Assembly (NCBI GenBank): GCA_946221065.1
Contig: CAMIIO010000014.1
Coordinates: forward strand, 1-56,820
Source: an uncultured Rothia sp.
GTDB taxonomy: Bacteria; Actinomycetota; Actinomycetes; Actinomycetales; Micrococcaceae
DNA: 56,820 bases
Direction of reading: 5' to 3'
Below are positions 35,836 through 43,963 of this stretch, one piece after another; the stretch's first letter is position 1, and each line of letters begins with the position of its first letter. The notes below the pieces were generated by a model. The model was not told the origin of the DNA. It did not search any database and was given only the letters and a program-made list of their open reading frames with translations. Both the position numbers and the translations under genes were made by a program.

Positions 35836-36213
35836 ATGGCAGAAGAACCTCAGAACTATACCCCCACCTACATCAACCAAGGCAACCCTCGAAACCCGTT
35901 CTCTCCTAGCTATGGTCTGGGGTGGCAGCAAGACCAAGCCGCACCGGTATATGTGGTGAAGCAGAAGTCGTTACTTCTTGCCTACGTGCTGTGGTTTTTT
36001 CTGGGCTGGCTGGGGATTCATAAATTCTATTTGCGCCAGCCGATTATGGGAGTGCTCTACCTAGTTCTTTTTGGTATCGGTAGCGCCACGTGGCAGTTCT
36101 TAATTGGCTTCTTTCCGCTGGGATTGTGGGGGTTACTGATGCTACTGGATATTTTCACGATGCCGATACGCGTGGGGCTTATGAATTCATTAGCTACGCG
36201 CCGCGGCTACTAA
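35836..36213 (+). CDS. TM2 domain protein
   Basis: A 125-residue protein. A Pro/Asn/Gln-rich head (1-45) precedes a TM2 domain: KSLLLAYVLWFFLGWLGIHK with the typical G-W-L-G-x-H-K/R-F-Y-L motif, a turn, and a second hydrophobic hairpin (about 75-110). ATG at 35836 follows GAAGGAG. Members are small membrane proteins of unknown role. It is probably transcribed alone. Confidence 0.88.
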   Translation: MAEEPQNYTPTYINQGNPRNPFSPSYGLGWQQDQAAPVYVVKQKSLLLAYVLWFFLGWLGIHKFYLRQPIMGVLYLVLFGIGSATWQFLIGFFPLGLWGLLMLLDIFTMPIRVGLMNSLATRRGY

Positions 36214-36227
36214 CCCCTCCTCTTTTA

Positions 36228-36289
36228 CGTTGAGGTGTCAAAAATTCGGTAAAATTGTGCGGATTTTCACCCATTTTGACACCTCAACG
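36228..36289. terminator. Long perfect inverted repeat after TM2 gene
   Basis: CGTTGAGGTGTCAAAA (36228-36243) and TTTTGACACCTCAACG (36274-36289) form a 16-bp perfect stem with a 30-base AT-rich loop. It sits 15 bases after the TM2 gene stop and before rpsF, so it is probably a terminator. No long T-run follows, so a repeat element is also possible. Confidence 0.55.
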
Positions 36290-36465
36290 CCTGGTTGGGT
36301 GTGAGATTGCCCCGAACTTTCTTCCATCCCTGCCCAAACCGACGTCGATACTGTAAAGTAGGCGAGGTCTGTGCATAGCCGGCCAATCCCCGTACGTGCA
36401 CAAACACGCAAAGTCTCCTGCTATGGAAATCCCATAGCCGTTTAGCCCAAAGGAGGGGTTTAATC

Positions 36466-36771
36466 ATGCGTGAATACGAACTGATGGTTATCCTCAACCC
36501 CGAGGTAGAAGACAAGGCAGTAGAGCCTACTCTTTCTAAGTTCCTCGAAATCGTAACCAAGTCCGAAGGCACCATCGACAAGATGGACATCTGGGGTCGT
36601 CGCCGTCTGGCATACGAAATCCAGAAGAAGAACGAAGGTATTTACGCCGTCGTTAACTTCACCGCAACTCCGGAAACCGCAGCAGAGCTGGACCGCGTTC
36701 TTAACCTGAACGAATCCGTTATGCGCACCAAGATTATCCGCCCGGAAGAGCAGAAGATCTCCTCCAAGTAG
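36466..36771 (+). CDS. rpsF: 30S ribosomal protein bS6
   Basis: A 101-residue protein beginning MREYELMVILNPE, with GRRRLAYEIQKKNEGIYAVV, the bS6 core that binds bS18 and 16S rRNA. AAAGGAGGGG stands just upstream of ATG. It leads the rpsF-ssb-rpsR-rplI cluster. Confidence 0.97.
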   Translation: MREYELMVILNPEVEDKAVEPTLSKFLEIVTKSEGTIDKMDIWGRRRLAYEIQKKNEGIYAVVNFTATPETAAELDRVLNLNESVMRTKIIRPEEQKISSK

Positions 36772-36918
36772 TCCGCGAAAGCGCGAGGAATTAACTGCTG
36801 CACCCTCACAAAAACTTTTATCAAAATTTTGTGTGAAGTGCGGAAGAGACAACTAAAATGTCAGACCCTCGTGAAACACTTTCAACTAACTACTTGACTC
36901 AACGACTGGAGGCATCAA

Positions 36919-37578
36919 ATGGCTGGCGATACCGTCATCACCGTCATCGGTAACCTTACCGGGGACCCCGAGCTCCGCTTCACCCCTAACGGTGCGGCAG
37001 TAGCTAACTTTACGATTGCATCCACCCCGCGCAATTTCGATCGCGCCTCGGGTGAATGGAAAGAGGGGGAGACCCTCTTCCTGCGTGCATCGGTTTGGCG
37101 TGAAGCTGCAGAAAACGTTGCTGAAACCCTGCGCAAGGGTATGCGCGTAATCGCACAGGGCCGTTTGAAGTCCCGCTCATACGAGACTAAAGAGGGTGAA
37201 CGCCGCACCAGCATGGAGCTTGAGATCGAAGAAGTCGGTCCCTCACTCCGCTTTGCATCTGCCAGCGTTAACCGCAACCAGCGCTCCGGAGGTAATAACT
37301 TCGGCGGCCAGCAAGGTGGCGGAAACTTTAACAACGGCGGCAACTTTGGTGGAAATAACCAGGGTGGCTTTAACGGTGGAAACACCGGCGGTCAACAGGC
37401 TAATTTCTCCAACGGCAACAATGGGTACAACAACGGCGGCAACAACTTTGGCGGCCAGCAGGCAAGCCAGGGTCAGCCGCAGCAGTCCACTCCCGCACCG
37501 GCTAACGATCCGTGGGGCGCACAGTCCGGCGGAAACTATGACTGGGGCTCGGGAGCAGACGAAGAACCCCCGTTCTAA
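36919..37578 (+). CDS. ssb: Single-stranded DNA-binding protein
   Basis: A 219-residue SSB. The OB-fold (about 1-110) has TVIGNLTGDPELRFTPNGAA and WREAAENVAETLRKGMRV. Residues ~115-205 are Gly/Asn/Gln-rich, with many N-N-G-G and G-G-N-F repeats, and the end is the acidic partner-binding tip DEEPPF. GGAGG precedes ATG at 36919. It follows rpsF by about 150 bases. Confidence 0.96.
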   Translation: MAGDTVITVIGNLTGDPELRFTPNGAAVANFTIASTPRNFDRASGEWKEGETLFLRASVWREAAENVAETLRKGMRVIAQGRLKSRSYETKEGERRTSMELEIEEVGPSLRFASASVNRNQRSGGNNFGGQQGGGNFNNGGNFGGNNQGGFNGGNTGGQQANFSNGNNGYNNGGNNFGGQQASQGQPQQSTPAPANDPWGAQSGGNYDWGSGADEEPPF

Positions 37579-37661
37579 ACCGAAGAACCCTCTGACCAAA
37601 ATATTCAACCCATCCCGCGGTATTGACGCCGCGGGCTCCCAACAAATGAAGGAGCACCACG

Positions 37662-37898
37662 ATGGCTAAGGCTGAACTCCGTAAGCCCAAACCAAAGCAG
37701 AATCCGCTCAAGGCTGCAGACGTAACCGAGATCGATTACAAGGACGTCGCACTTCTGCGTAAGTTCATCTCCGACCGCGGCAAGATCCGCGCACGTCGCG
37801 TAACTGGCGTATCCGTACAGGAACAGCGCAAGATCGCTCAGGCTATTAAGAACGCCCGCGAAGTTGCACTGCTGCCCTACTCCGGCGCTGGACGCTAG
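37662..37898 (+). CDS. rpsR: 30S ribosomal protein bS18
   Basis: A 78-residue basic protein with IDYKDVALLRKFISDRGKI and QRKIAQAIKNAREVALLPY, the bS18 signature. There are no Cys residues, so it is the zinc-free form. ATG at 37662 has AAGGAG upstream. It works as a pair with bS6. Confidence 0.97.
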   Translation: MAKAELRKPKPKQNPLKAADVTEIDYKDVALLRKFISDRGKIRARRVTGVSVQEQRKIAQAIKNAREVALLPYSGAGR

Positions 37899-37918
37899 AG
37901 AGAAGGAGAGTAAAGAAC

Positions 37919-38368
37919 ATGGCTAAAATCATTCTGACTCAAGAAGTATCAGGTCTTGGTGTTGCAGGCGACGTCGTTACCGTGAAGAACGGCTACGCAC
38001 GTAACTTCCTGCTTCCCCGTGGCTTTGCAGTAACTTGGACCCAGGGCGGTGAACGTCAGGTGGAGTCCATCCGCGCTGCACGTGCCGCTCGCGCCAAGGC
38101 TTCCCTCGAAGAAGCACAGGCACAGGCCGCTAAGCTTTCTGAAGCAACTGTAATTGTTGCTCACAAGGCTGGCGCTGAGGGTCGCTTGTTCGGTACCGTT
38201 CGCCCCGAGGCAATTGCAGACGCTATTGAAGCTGCTGGTCTTGGTGCTATCGACAAGCGCGCTATCCACTTGGGTAACGCTATCAAGTCAACCGGTATTC
38301 ACAACGTTTCCGTGCGTTTGCACGACGACGTCGTGGCTAACGTTGAACTGGACGTTGTTGCTGAATAA
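37919..38368 (+). CDS. rplI: 50S ribosomal protein bL9
   Basis: A 149-residue protein: the N-terminal rRNA-binding part MAKIILTQEVSGLGVAGDVV with the GYARNFLLPRG motif, an Ala/Glu-rich connecting helix and a C-terminal domain with GRLFGTVRPEAIADAI. AGAAGGAG lies before ATG, and the gene is followed by a strong terminator. Confidence 0.97.
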   Translation: MAKIILTQEVSGLGVAGDVVTVKNGYARNFLLPRGFAVTWTQGGERQVESIRAARAARAKASLEEAQAQAAKLSEATVIVAHKAGAEGRLFGTVRPEAIADAIEAAGLGAIDKRAIHLGNAIKSTGIHNVSVRLHDDVVANVELDVVAE

Positions 38369-38396
38369 GTTCCGCTAGCGTTTTAGACGTTTACTA

Positions 38397-38440
38397 AAGA
38401 TCGCCGTTCCCTCTTTGAGGGGGAGCGGCGATCTTCTTTT
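38397..38440 (+). terminator. Intrinsic terminator after rplI
   Basis: AAGATCGCCG (38397-38406) pairs with CGGCGATCTT (38426-38435); a CTTTT tail follows. Confidence 0.88.
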
Positions 38441-38512
38441 GTGGCGACGCCTGGGGAAGGCAAGAACGGCGAATTGACCATTTATTCAGGTTTGATGGGC
38501 ATACTTTAATGC

Positions 38513-38842
38513 ATGCCCTCTAAAGTTTCTGACGCTCTTTCCCCTCGACCCCGGATGTTCCCCAGCACCCAAATGTTCATCGCCGGGGCGGTCTGCATGG
38601 TGGTTTCTCTTATTACACTGGCGGTAGGATTTCTGGCTAATTTTTCTTCGCCGTCCACCACGCTCACCGTGTTTTTAGTATGCATTGTGGTGAGTGTGAT
38701 TGCCGCTGCACTGGCTGGAATTCTTGCATTGGTGGGGTTATTTAAATACCGGCGGATGATGGTGTGGAATGTTGTGTTGTTGATGGCGTCGATTATTTTT
38801 AACCCGCTGGTGTGGCTGGGGATTATTGCGGTCACAATGTAG
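38513..38842 (+). CDS. Small membrane protein, unknown function
   Basis: A 109-residue protein of no family that I recognise. After a short polar head (1-18, Pro/Ser/Arg) come three hydrophobic segments: about 20-45, 51-78 (VFLVCIVVSVIAAALAGILA) and 84-108, with KYRRMM between the last two. The ATG at 38513 has no strong binding site. Codon use and the continuous hydrophobic pattern support a real gene. It stands alone between the rplI terminator and the RNA element. Confidence 0.55.
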   Translation: MPSKVSDALSPRPRMFPSTQMFIAGAVCMVVSLITLAVGFLANFSSPSTTLTVFLVCIVVSVIAAALAGILALVGLFKYRRMMVWNVVLLMASIIFNPLVWLGIIAVTM

Positions 38843-38946
38843 TGCGCGGAGAGTATGTGGGCAGTTACTATTCAACTAATGTTTTTAAAATATCCAGTTA
38901 GCTCCCAGGATTCTTAAACTTGGGTTAAAGGTTTGTAGTGTTAACT

Positions 38947-39095
38947 GTTAAACAGATGGTTCGAGAAATGCTCTGAGAGCGTCGAAGCTTCTACGTTGAA
39001 TAGCCGGTATGGAGAATGCTGAATCCTTATCGAAAATGTGTGTGTGATGAAAACTAGCGGCAAGACCAGTATGGGGGTCTTGCCGCTAGTTTTAT
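38947..39095 (+). ncRNA. Putative small RNA element, copy B
   Basis: Second copy of the element at 16.9 kb: CTGTTAAA, CAGATGGTTCGA (38953-38964), TCGAA about 25 bases on to form a hairpin, and AAAATGTGTGTGTGATG (39033-39049). It ends in a terminator with 17-bp perfect arms (39051-39067 and 39076-39092) followed by TTTTAT. It lies 157 bases before the SMR exporter gene, so it may be an independent RNA or a leader that ends early. Confidence 0.45.
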
Positions 39096-39251
39096 ATTGT
39101 CCACTCACGGCGGGGATTAGCCGGAACTTTTAGTAGGACTATTGTGCGATAAACAGCGCTGGGCGTTCCAGCATTTCAATGATTGTGTTCAGAACTTAGG
39201 GTGGAGATAGAGCGAGCTGGTACATTGGGTGGTTCAAGAGGAAGGGACACG

Positions 39252-39566
39252 GTGTACTGGCTGGTATTGATTATTTCCGGGTTATTTGAGGCAGTATGGG
39301 CAACGGCGTTGGATCGTTCCGAAGGGTTCACACGATTGGTTCCGAGCCTGGTATTTCTTGTTGCTTGCGCAATCAGCATGGGTGGACTGAGTTTTGCCTT
39401 AAAAGAAATTCCTGTGGGGACCGGATATGCGGTGTGGGTTGCCGTGGGAGCGGTGGCAACTGTGGGGTATTCGATGGCTATTGGTGCTGAATCTATTTCG
39501 GTGTTAAAGATTCTTTTTCTTGCCATGATTGTTGGCGGTGTGGTGGGGTTAAAACTTACTCACTGA
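39252..39566 (+). CDS. SMR family exporter, Gdx/SugE type
   Basis: A 104-residue protein with four membrane helices, starting with YWLVLIISGLFEAVWATAL; Glu13 in LFEAVWA is the essential substrate/proton site of SMR proteins. KEIPVGTGYAVWVAVGAV is the family motif of helix 3. The W-A-T-A-L text fits guanidinium exporters (Gdx, formerly SugE) rather than EmrE multidrug pumps. GTG at 39252 follows AGGAAGG by a good distance; an open frame back to 39183 is not needed. It would work as an antiparallel dimer in the membrane. Confidence 0.88.
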   Translation: MYWLVLIISGLFEAVWATALDRSEGFTRLVPSLVFLVACAISMGGLSFALKEIPVGTGYAVWVAVGAVATVGYSMAIGAESISVLKILFLAMIVGGVVGLKLTH

Positions 39567-39599
39567 ATACGGGCTCCTTGGCTACGGGTAAGTTGCATA

Positions 39600-40787
39600 A
39601 TGGGTAGTATGAGTAACTTTCCTTCAGTGTTAATTGCCGTGGATAAATTCAAAGGCTCTCTTGGTGGTGTGGAGCTTTCTCAGGCGATTGAGCGGGGTAT
39701 GCGTCGTGAGCTTGGGGAAGGTTTTTCTGCCCGAATGTGCCCTATTGCTGACGGCGGCGACGGCACGGTTGACGCCGCCTTAGCAGCAGGTTTTACAGAG
39801 ATTCAGATAGAGGTTACGGGTCCTCTAAACGAGTCTGTGCCCGCTCGCTATGCTTTTGAAACGGACTCGCACACCGCCGTCGTCGAGGTTGCCGAGGCGT
39901 GCGGGCTGTGGCGTCTTGCTGAAGCTGAGCTGGATCCCATGAACGCTACAACCTTTGGTGTGGGGGAGTTGATTCTGGACGCATTGGACCGGGGTGCTCA
40001 GCATCTTATGGTGGGTTTGGGCGGTTCTGCAACTACCGATGCCGGCGCGGGTATGCTCCAGGCACTCGGTGCGAAACTGCATACCTCTGCGGTTTCTAAC
40101 TCGCACGACAATGCTGTGGCGCGGGAAATCTTGCACGGCGGCGCCGCGTTGCAGGACGTAGTGCGTGTGGATCTTTCCGGAATGGATACCCGGTTGAAGG
40201 ACCTTGATGTTACGGTTGCCTGCGATGTGCGCAACCCGTTGCTAGGGGTACATGGTGCGGCCGCGGTGTATGGTCCACAAAAGGGCGCCTCTGAGGAGCA
40301 AGTGCTTATATTAGATAAAGCTTTGGCACATTTTGCTGAGCTGGTGGAAAATGCGAGTGTTTCACGTGAAACATACTCTTCTCTGCCTGGTGCGGGTGCT
40401 GCCGGTGGACTAGGGTTTGCTTGCTTTGTGATGGGTGCCAAGATGCGCCCCGGCGTCGAGGTATGCTTTGAGTTAACCGGCTTTCATGAAGCGTTAGATA
40501 GTGCCGATGTGGTGATTACCGGCGAGGGGAATCTTGATACCCAGACCCTAGAGGGGAAGGGGCCTGCCGGGGTTGCCGACGCTGCCCGGCGGCAGAATAT
40601 TCCGGTGTATGCGGTGTGTGGTTCGAGCGAACTAACTGAAAAACAACTTGTTGAAGCTGGTTTTTCAAATGTTTTTGCGGTGTTGGACTCCGGGGTGAGC
40701 CTGGCAGATTCCTTAGCTCACCCTGCCGAGCATGTAGAGAAATTGGGGCAGAGGTTAGCGCAGGAGTTACGACGTCGGCAAGACTGA
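39600..40787 (+). CDS. glxK: Glycerate kinase
   Basis: A 395-residue GlxK/GarK-family kinase that phosphorylates glycerate. Motifs: IAVDKFKGSLGGVELSQAI, PIADGGDGTVDA, VGLGGSATTDAGAGMLQALG and TGEGNLDTQTLEGKGPAGVA. An alternative start at the fourth codon (39609) is possible. parS site 10 lies inside the gene and encodes Val-Ser-Arg-Glu-Thr (around residue 255). Confidence 0.93.
   Translation: MGSMSNFPSVLIAVDKFKGSLGGVELSQAIERGMRRELGEGFSARMCPIADGGDGTVDAALAAGFTEIQIEVTGPLNESVPARYAFETDSHTAVVEVAEACGLWRLAEAELDPMNATTFGVGELILDALDRGAQHLMVGLGGSATTDAGAGMLQALGAKLHTSAVSNSHDNAVAREILHGGAALQDVVRVDLSGMDTRLKDLDVTVACDVRNPLLGVHGAAAVYGPQKGASEEQVLILDKALAHFAELVENASVSRETYSSLPGAGAAGGLGFACFVMGAKMRPGVEVCFELTGFHEALDSADVVITGEGNLDTQTLEGKGPAGVADAARRQNIPVYAVCGSSELTEKQLVEAGFSNVFAVLDSGVSLADSLAHPAEHVEKLGQRLAQELRRRQD
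40358..40373. other. parS: parS site 10 (inside glycerate kinase)
   Basis: Perfect TGTTTCACGTGAAACA, read as S-V-S-R-E-T in glxK, about 20 kb from the other nine sites. Confidence 0.95.
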
Positions 40788-40836
40788 CTGGCTGGAATGC
40801 TGACTCTAACGCTGGAGCAGAGCGAGCAGCCCCTAA

Positions 40837-40910
40837 AAAATCCGTACACCGTTAGCCCGGTTTATACACCTGTGCGAGTGTACAAACCGCTCTAACGGTG
40901 TACGGATTTT
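40837..40910. repeat. Repeat copy 1 / bidirectional terminator
   Basis: AAAATCCGTACACCGTTAG (40837-40855) and its exact complement (40892-40910) frame a second inverted pair, CGGTTTATACAC and GTGTACAAACCG. The right 50 bases (40859-40908) recur at 42291-42340 with one change. It sits between the facing genes glxK and ATPase; on the minus strand GGATTTTTT follows, so it can end ATPase transcription. Confidence 0.8.
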
Positions 40911-40962
40911 CGTAAGGTTTGGTGAAGGTTATCTTCTCTTACCGGCGATGAGCTTTGCCAAA

Positions 40963-42132
40963 CTAGTCTTGCTGTCGTTTCACATAATCAGCCATTCCGG
41001 GAACGGTAAAGGCAACCATGCCGTGACCGGGTGAATAGATAAGCCCTTTGCTAATGAGCTGATTTCTGATGACGCTGAGTTGATTGGTAGCTTTCTGTAA
41101 TCGCTGGGCAACTATGCTTACCTGAGAAGGGAAGCCATTATCTTCCGCCATCGCTTTCATATAGTTTTTACCGGCATTGGTTGCATTGCTCCATCGGGAT
41201 TCAAAAAACCCGTGATCAAGTCTCTGTGTGCCGATATCGATAGCTCTTTCAGCATCGAGAGCAGAGAAAGGACTTGTTTCAGCTAACTCCCAGATAGCTT
41301 GTCCAAACTCTTGAATGAAGAAAGGATATCTTCCAGAGGCTTCAAGTAGTAAGGCGAGCGCGGGGGAAGAATAACTTGCTTTCATTTCTTGTGCGGGTTT
41401 GGTGAAGGCCTCTTGGGCACCTGCTTCAGAGAGAGCTTCAACCTTCTGGTATTCGAAGAGCCGTTCAGTGTAGGACTTGATTCGTCCCAACTGGCTCGTG
41501 AGGGTGGGAAGGCCTGCTCCGATGATGAAGAACGGCTGATTCTCAGCACCTAGATGATGTTGGGTGAGGATAAGTTGATCGATAAGCTCATCGTTCATTT
41601 CTTGAAATTCGTCGATAAAGAGAAAAAATCCGGTTCCTTCTTCAGCAAGATTTAGTGTGATTTCTTCTATGGACTCGGATAGAGAAGAAACGCCCAGTGA
41701 GTCATCTTCGGCGGTAAATGTTGCCGAGAGCGCGGGGCCAGTAATCCCTAATGATAAGGAAAAAGAACTGATTGATTGGAGGGCTCGTTTGATACCTTCT
41801 GAAGGGTGGCGACGCTGAGTTCTCTTGAGTTCACCGTTGATTGCTGTGAGTAGTTGTTCTAGTGCGTATTTATATCCTTTAGTGCGGTCGCTTGCGCTAC
41901 TTTCTAGGAATACGGCAAGAAAACCATTTTCGCGAGCTTTATCGCGAAGGTATCGTAGGAGGACGGTTTTTCCTACTCCTCGTAAACCTGTGTAGATAAT
42001 GCCGCGGTCGATGAGTCCTCGCTTCGCGCGTGCCATAAGAATTTCGAAGCGGGTAATTTCTTCTGAGCGTCCTGAGAGATGGAGGGGAGTTTTTCCTGCT
42101 CCGGGCGTATAGGGGTTTGCGAGAGGATCCAA
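40963..42132 (-). CDS. AAA-type ATPase of unknown role
   Basis: A 389-residue ATP-binding protein. It starts with a Pro/Gly-rich DPLANPYTPGAG and an ORC/archaeal-ATPase-like SGRSEEITRFEI. Walker A is TGLRGVGKTVLLRYL (near residue 50), Walker B is FFLFIDEFQEMND (near 170), and the arginine-containing SYTERLFEYQKVEALSEAGA fits sensor regions; the C-terminal ~90 residues look like a winged helix. Such stand-alone ATPases occur in defence and mobile contexts, but no partner gene is next to it. Flanking repeat copies (40859 and 42291) suggest it arrived as a unit. Confidence 0.75.
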   Translation of the reverse strand: MDPLANPYTPGAGKTPLHLSGRSEEITRFEILMARAKRGLIDRGIIYTGLRGVGKTVLLRYLRDKARENGFLAVFLESSASDRTKGYKYALEQLLTAINGELKRTQRRHPSEGIKRALQSISSFSLSLGITGPALSATFTAEDDSLGVSSLSESIEEITLNLAEEGTGFFLFIDEFQEMNDELIDQLILTQHHLGAENQPFFIIGAGLPTLTSQLGRIKSYTERLFEYQKVEALSEAGAQEAFTKPAQEMKASYSSPALALLLEASGRYPFFIQEFGQAIWELAETSPFSALDAERAIDIGTQRLDHGFFESRWSNATNAGKNYMKAMAEDNGFPSQVSIVAQRLQKATNQLSVIRNQLISKGLIYSPGHGMVAFTVPGMADYVKRQQD

Positions 42133-42290
42133 GATGCTGCTTTCTTGTGTGGTTGATACTCAGTTGAGGTTATTATAGAAGATTATCTTTGATACTAAAT
42201 CTTTATATTGAGGTATCTTTGATGGGTAAAAGTTTATATTTGGGAATAAATATTTATATTTGAATCTCAAAATTTGTACACCCTTGGAGC

Positions 42291-42340
42291 GGTTTATACA
42301 CCTGTGCGAGTGTACAAACCGCTCTAACAGTGTACGGATT
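42291..42340. repeat. Repeat copy 2, partial
   Basis: The 50 bases match 40859-40908 except G to A at one site. It includes the inner inverted pair but only a weak left outer arm. It lies upstream of the ATPase gene, so the gene is bracketed by direct repeats, and 150 bases before dnaB. Confidence 0.8.
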
Positions 42341-42493
42341 CTTTGCCCAAGAACACGTTGCGCGACGTCCTTAGCTACCTTCTGGAACCACCTCCTGCAA
42401 CGTGAATATCCGCTCAGAAAAACTCCTCGCCACCTCACGCCCAGCGTGGGAAGATAGAAGTCTTCCACCCGCACCGAGCAGAAGAGGTTAACA

Positions 42494-43852
42494 GTGTCTG
42501 AAACCGCCGACTATGGTTCCCGAACCCTTCCCCACGACGACGTCGCCGAACAGTCCGTACTAGGCGGGATGATGCTCTCCAAAGACGCCATCGCCGACGT
42601 CGTTGAGGTGCTACGCGGCGAGGACTTCTACAAACCTGCCCACGAGAGTATCTACGAAGCTATCATCACCCTTTACGGGCACGGAGAACCCGCCGACGCC
42701 GTCACCGTTGCCGATGAACTCAACAAGAAAGGCGAGCTGAACCGCGTGGGCGGCGCACCCTACCTACACTCGCTGATTGCTTCCGTACCGACCGCGGCAA
42801 ACGCCGGGTTCTATGCCGAAATCGTTGCGGAGCGCGCGGTGCTTCGCCGTCTGGTGGAGGCCGGTACTAAAATCGCCCAACTGGGGTATTCGCAGGACGG
42901 CGAGGTTGAAGGGTTGGTTAACCAGGCTCAGGCCGAGGTGTATAGCGTGGTGGATGGCCGCGAGAGCGTGGACTATGTGCCGCTGAAAGAAGCCATGACC
43001 TCTACCGTAACGCGCATTGAAGAGAACGGCTCCCGTGTGGGAGGCGTACACGGTGTGCCCACCGGGTTTATTGAATTTGATGAGCTGACTACCGGTTTGC
43101 AGGGCGGTCAGATGATTGTGATTGCGGCACGACCGGCTATCGGTAAGTCCACCTTTGCGCTAGATATTGCGCGATCGGCGGCAATCAAGCACGGTATGAC
43201 CACCGTCTTCTTCTCGCTGGAAATGGACCGTAACGAGATTGCACTGAAAATTCTTTCCGCGGAGGCAGGCCTGAACCTTTCCGATCTGCGTAAAGGCCAG
43301 CTAGACGACGACCAGTGGGCTAAGCTCGCGACGGCGGTGGGCAAAATGGATAACGCGCCCCTGTTTATTGACGATTCACCCAACATGACCATGATGGAAA
43401 TCCGTGCAAAAGCCCGCCGGTTGAAGCAGAACAATAACCTGAAGCTGATTGTGCTGGACTATCTACAGTTGATGAGCTCGGGTAAAAAGGTGGAATCTCG
43501 TCAGCAGGAAGTCTCCGAATTCTCGCGTTCGCTGAAACTGCTTGCCAAAGAACTGGACGTGCCACTGATTGCGCTTTCACAGTTAAACCGTGGTTCGGAA
43601 CAGCGTACGGATAAGAAGCCGATGGTCTCTGACCTTCGTGAATCAGGTTCGATTGAGCAGGATGCGGACATGGTGGTGCTCCTGCACCGCGAGGACGTTT
43701 ACGACAAAGAATCACCGCGCGCCGGTGAAGCGGATATTATCGTGGCAAAACACCGTAACGGCCCCACCAAAACTATCGCCGTCGCCTTCCAGGGGCACTA
43801 CTCGCGCTTTGCCAACATGACGCACGACTCCTACTCGGATGGCGGCTACTAG
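42494..43852 (+). CDS. dnaB: Replicative DNA helicase DnaB
   Basis: A 452-residue hexameric helicase. The N-terminal domain (about 10-110, LPHDDVAEQSVLGGMMLSKD) joins to a RecA-like motor: Walker A IAARPAIGKSTFALDIA, Walker B LIVLDYLQLM, and ALSQLNRGSEQR for the sensor/arginine region. No intein is present, unlike some actinobacterial DnaB genes. Start is GTG at 42494. A DciA-like loader is encoded near oriC in the same window. Confidence 0.96.
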   Translation: MSETADYGSRTLPHDDVAEQSVLGGMMLSKDAIADVVEVLRGEDFYKPAHESIYEAIITLYGHGEPADAVTVADELNKKGELNRVGGAPYLHSLIASVPTAANAGFYAEIVAERAVLRRLVEAGTKIAQLGYSQDGEVEGLVNQAQAEVYSVVDGRESVDYVPLKEAMTSTVTRIEENGSRVGGVHGVPTGFIEFDELTTGLQGGQMIVIAARPAIGKSTFALDIARSAAIKHGMTTVFFSLEMDRNEIALKILSAEAGLNLSDLRKGQLDDDQWAKLATAVGKMDNAPLFIDDSPNMTMMEIRAKARRLKQNNNLKLIVLDYLQLMSSGKKVESRQQEVSEFSRSLKLLAKELDVPLIALSQLNRGSEQRTDKKPMVSDLRESGSIEQDADMVVLLHREDVYDKESPRAGEADIIVAKHRNGPTKTIAVAFQGHYSRFANMTHDSYSDGGY

Positions 43853-43870
43853 CCCTCTCGCTTAACCACC

Positions 43871-43917
43871 GGCACGACGTCGCGACCCTCCATAGCGCGG
43901 GTGAGCGACGTCGTGCC
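43871..43917. terminator. Inverted repeat after dnaB
   Basis: GGCACGACGTCGC (43871-43883) and GCGACGTCGTGCC (43905-43917) form a 13-bp perfect stem 19 bases after dnaB. Each arm contains the octamer CGACGTCG. There is no T-run, so termination may be factor-dependent. Confidence 0.55.
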
Positions 43918-43963
43918 GTCTCAGATACTTCCCCTGCCACCCCACGTGCGCAAAGATAGAGGT

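Noticed and set aside
36858..36953. 31-codon open frame overlapping the ssb start
   Set aside because: It has a weak binding site and its end runs out of frame through ssb. The half parS-like CTCGTGAAACA in it is too short to count as a site.
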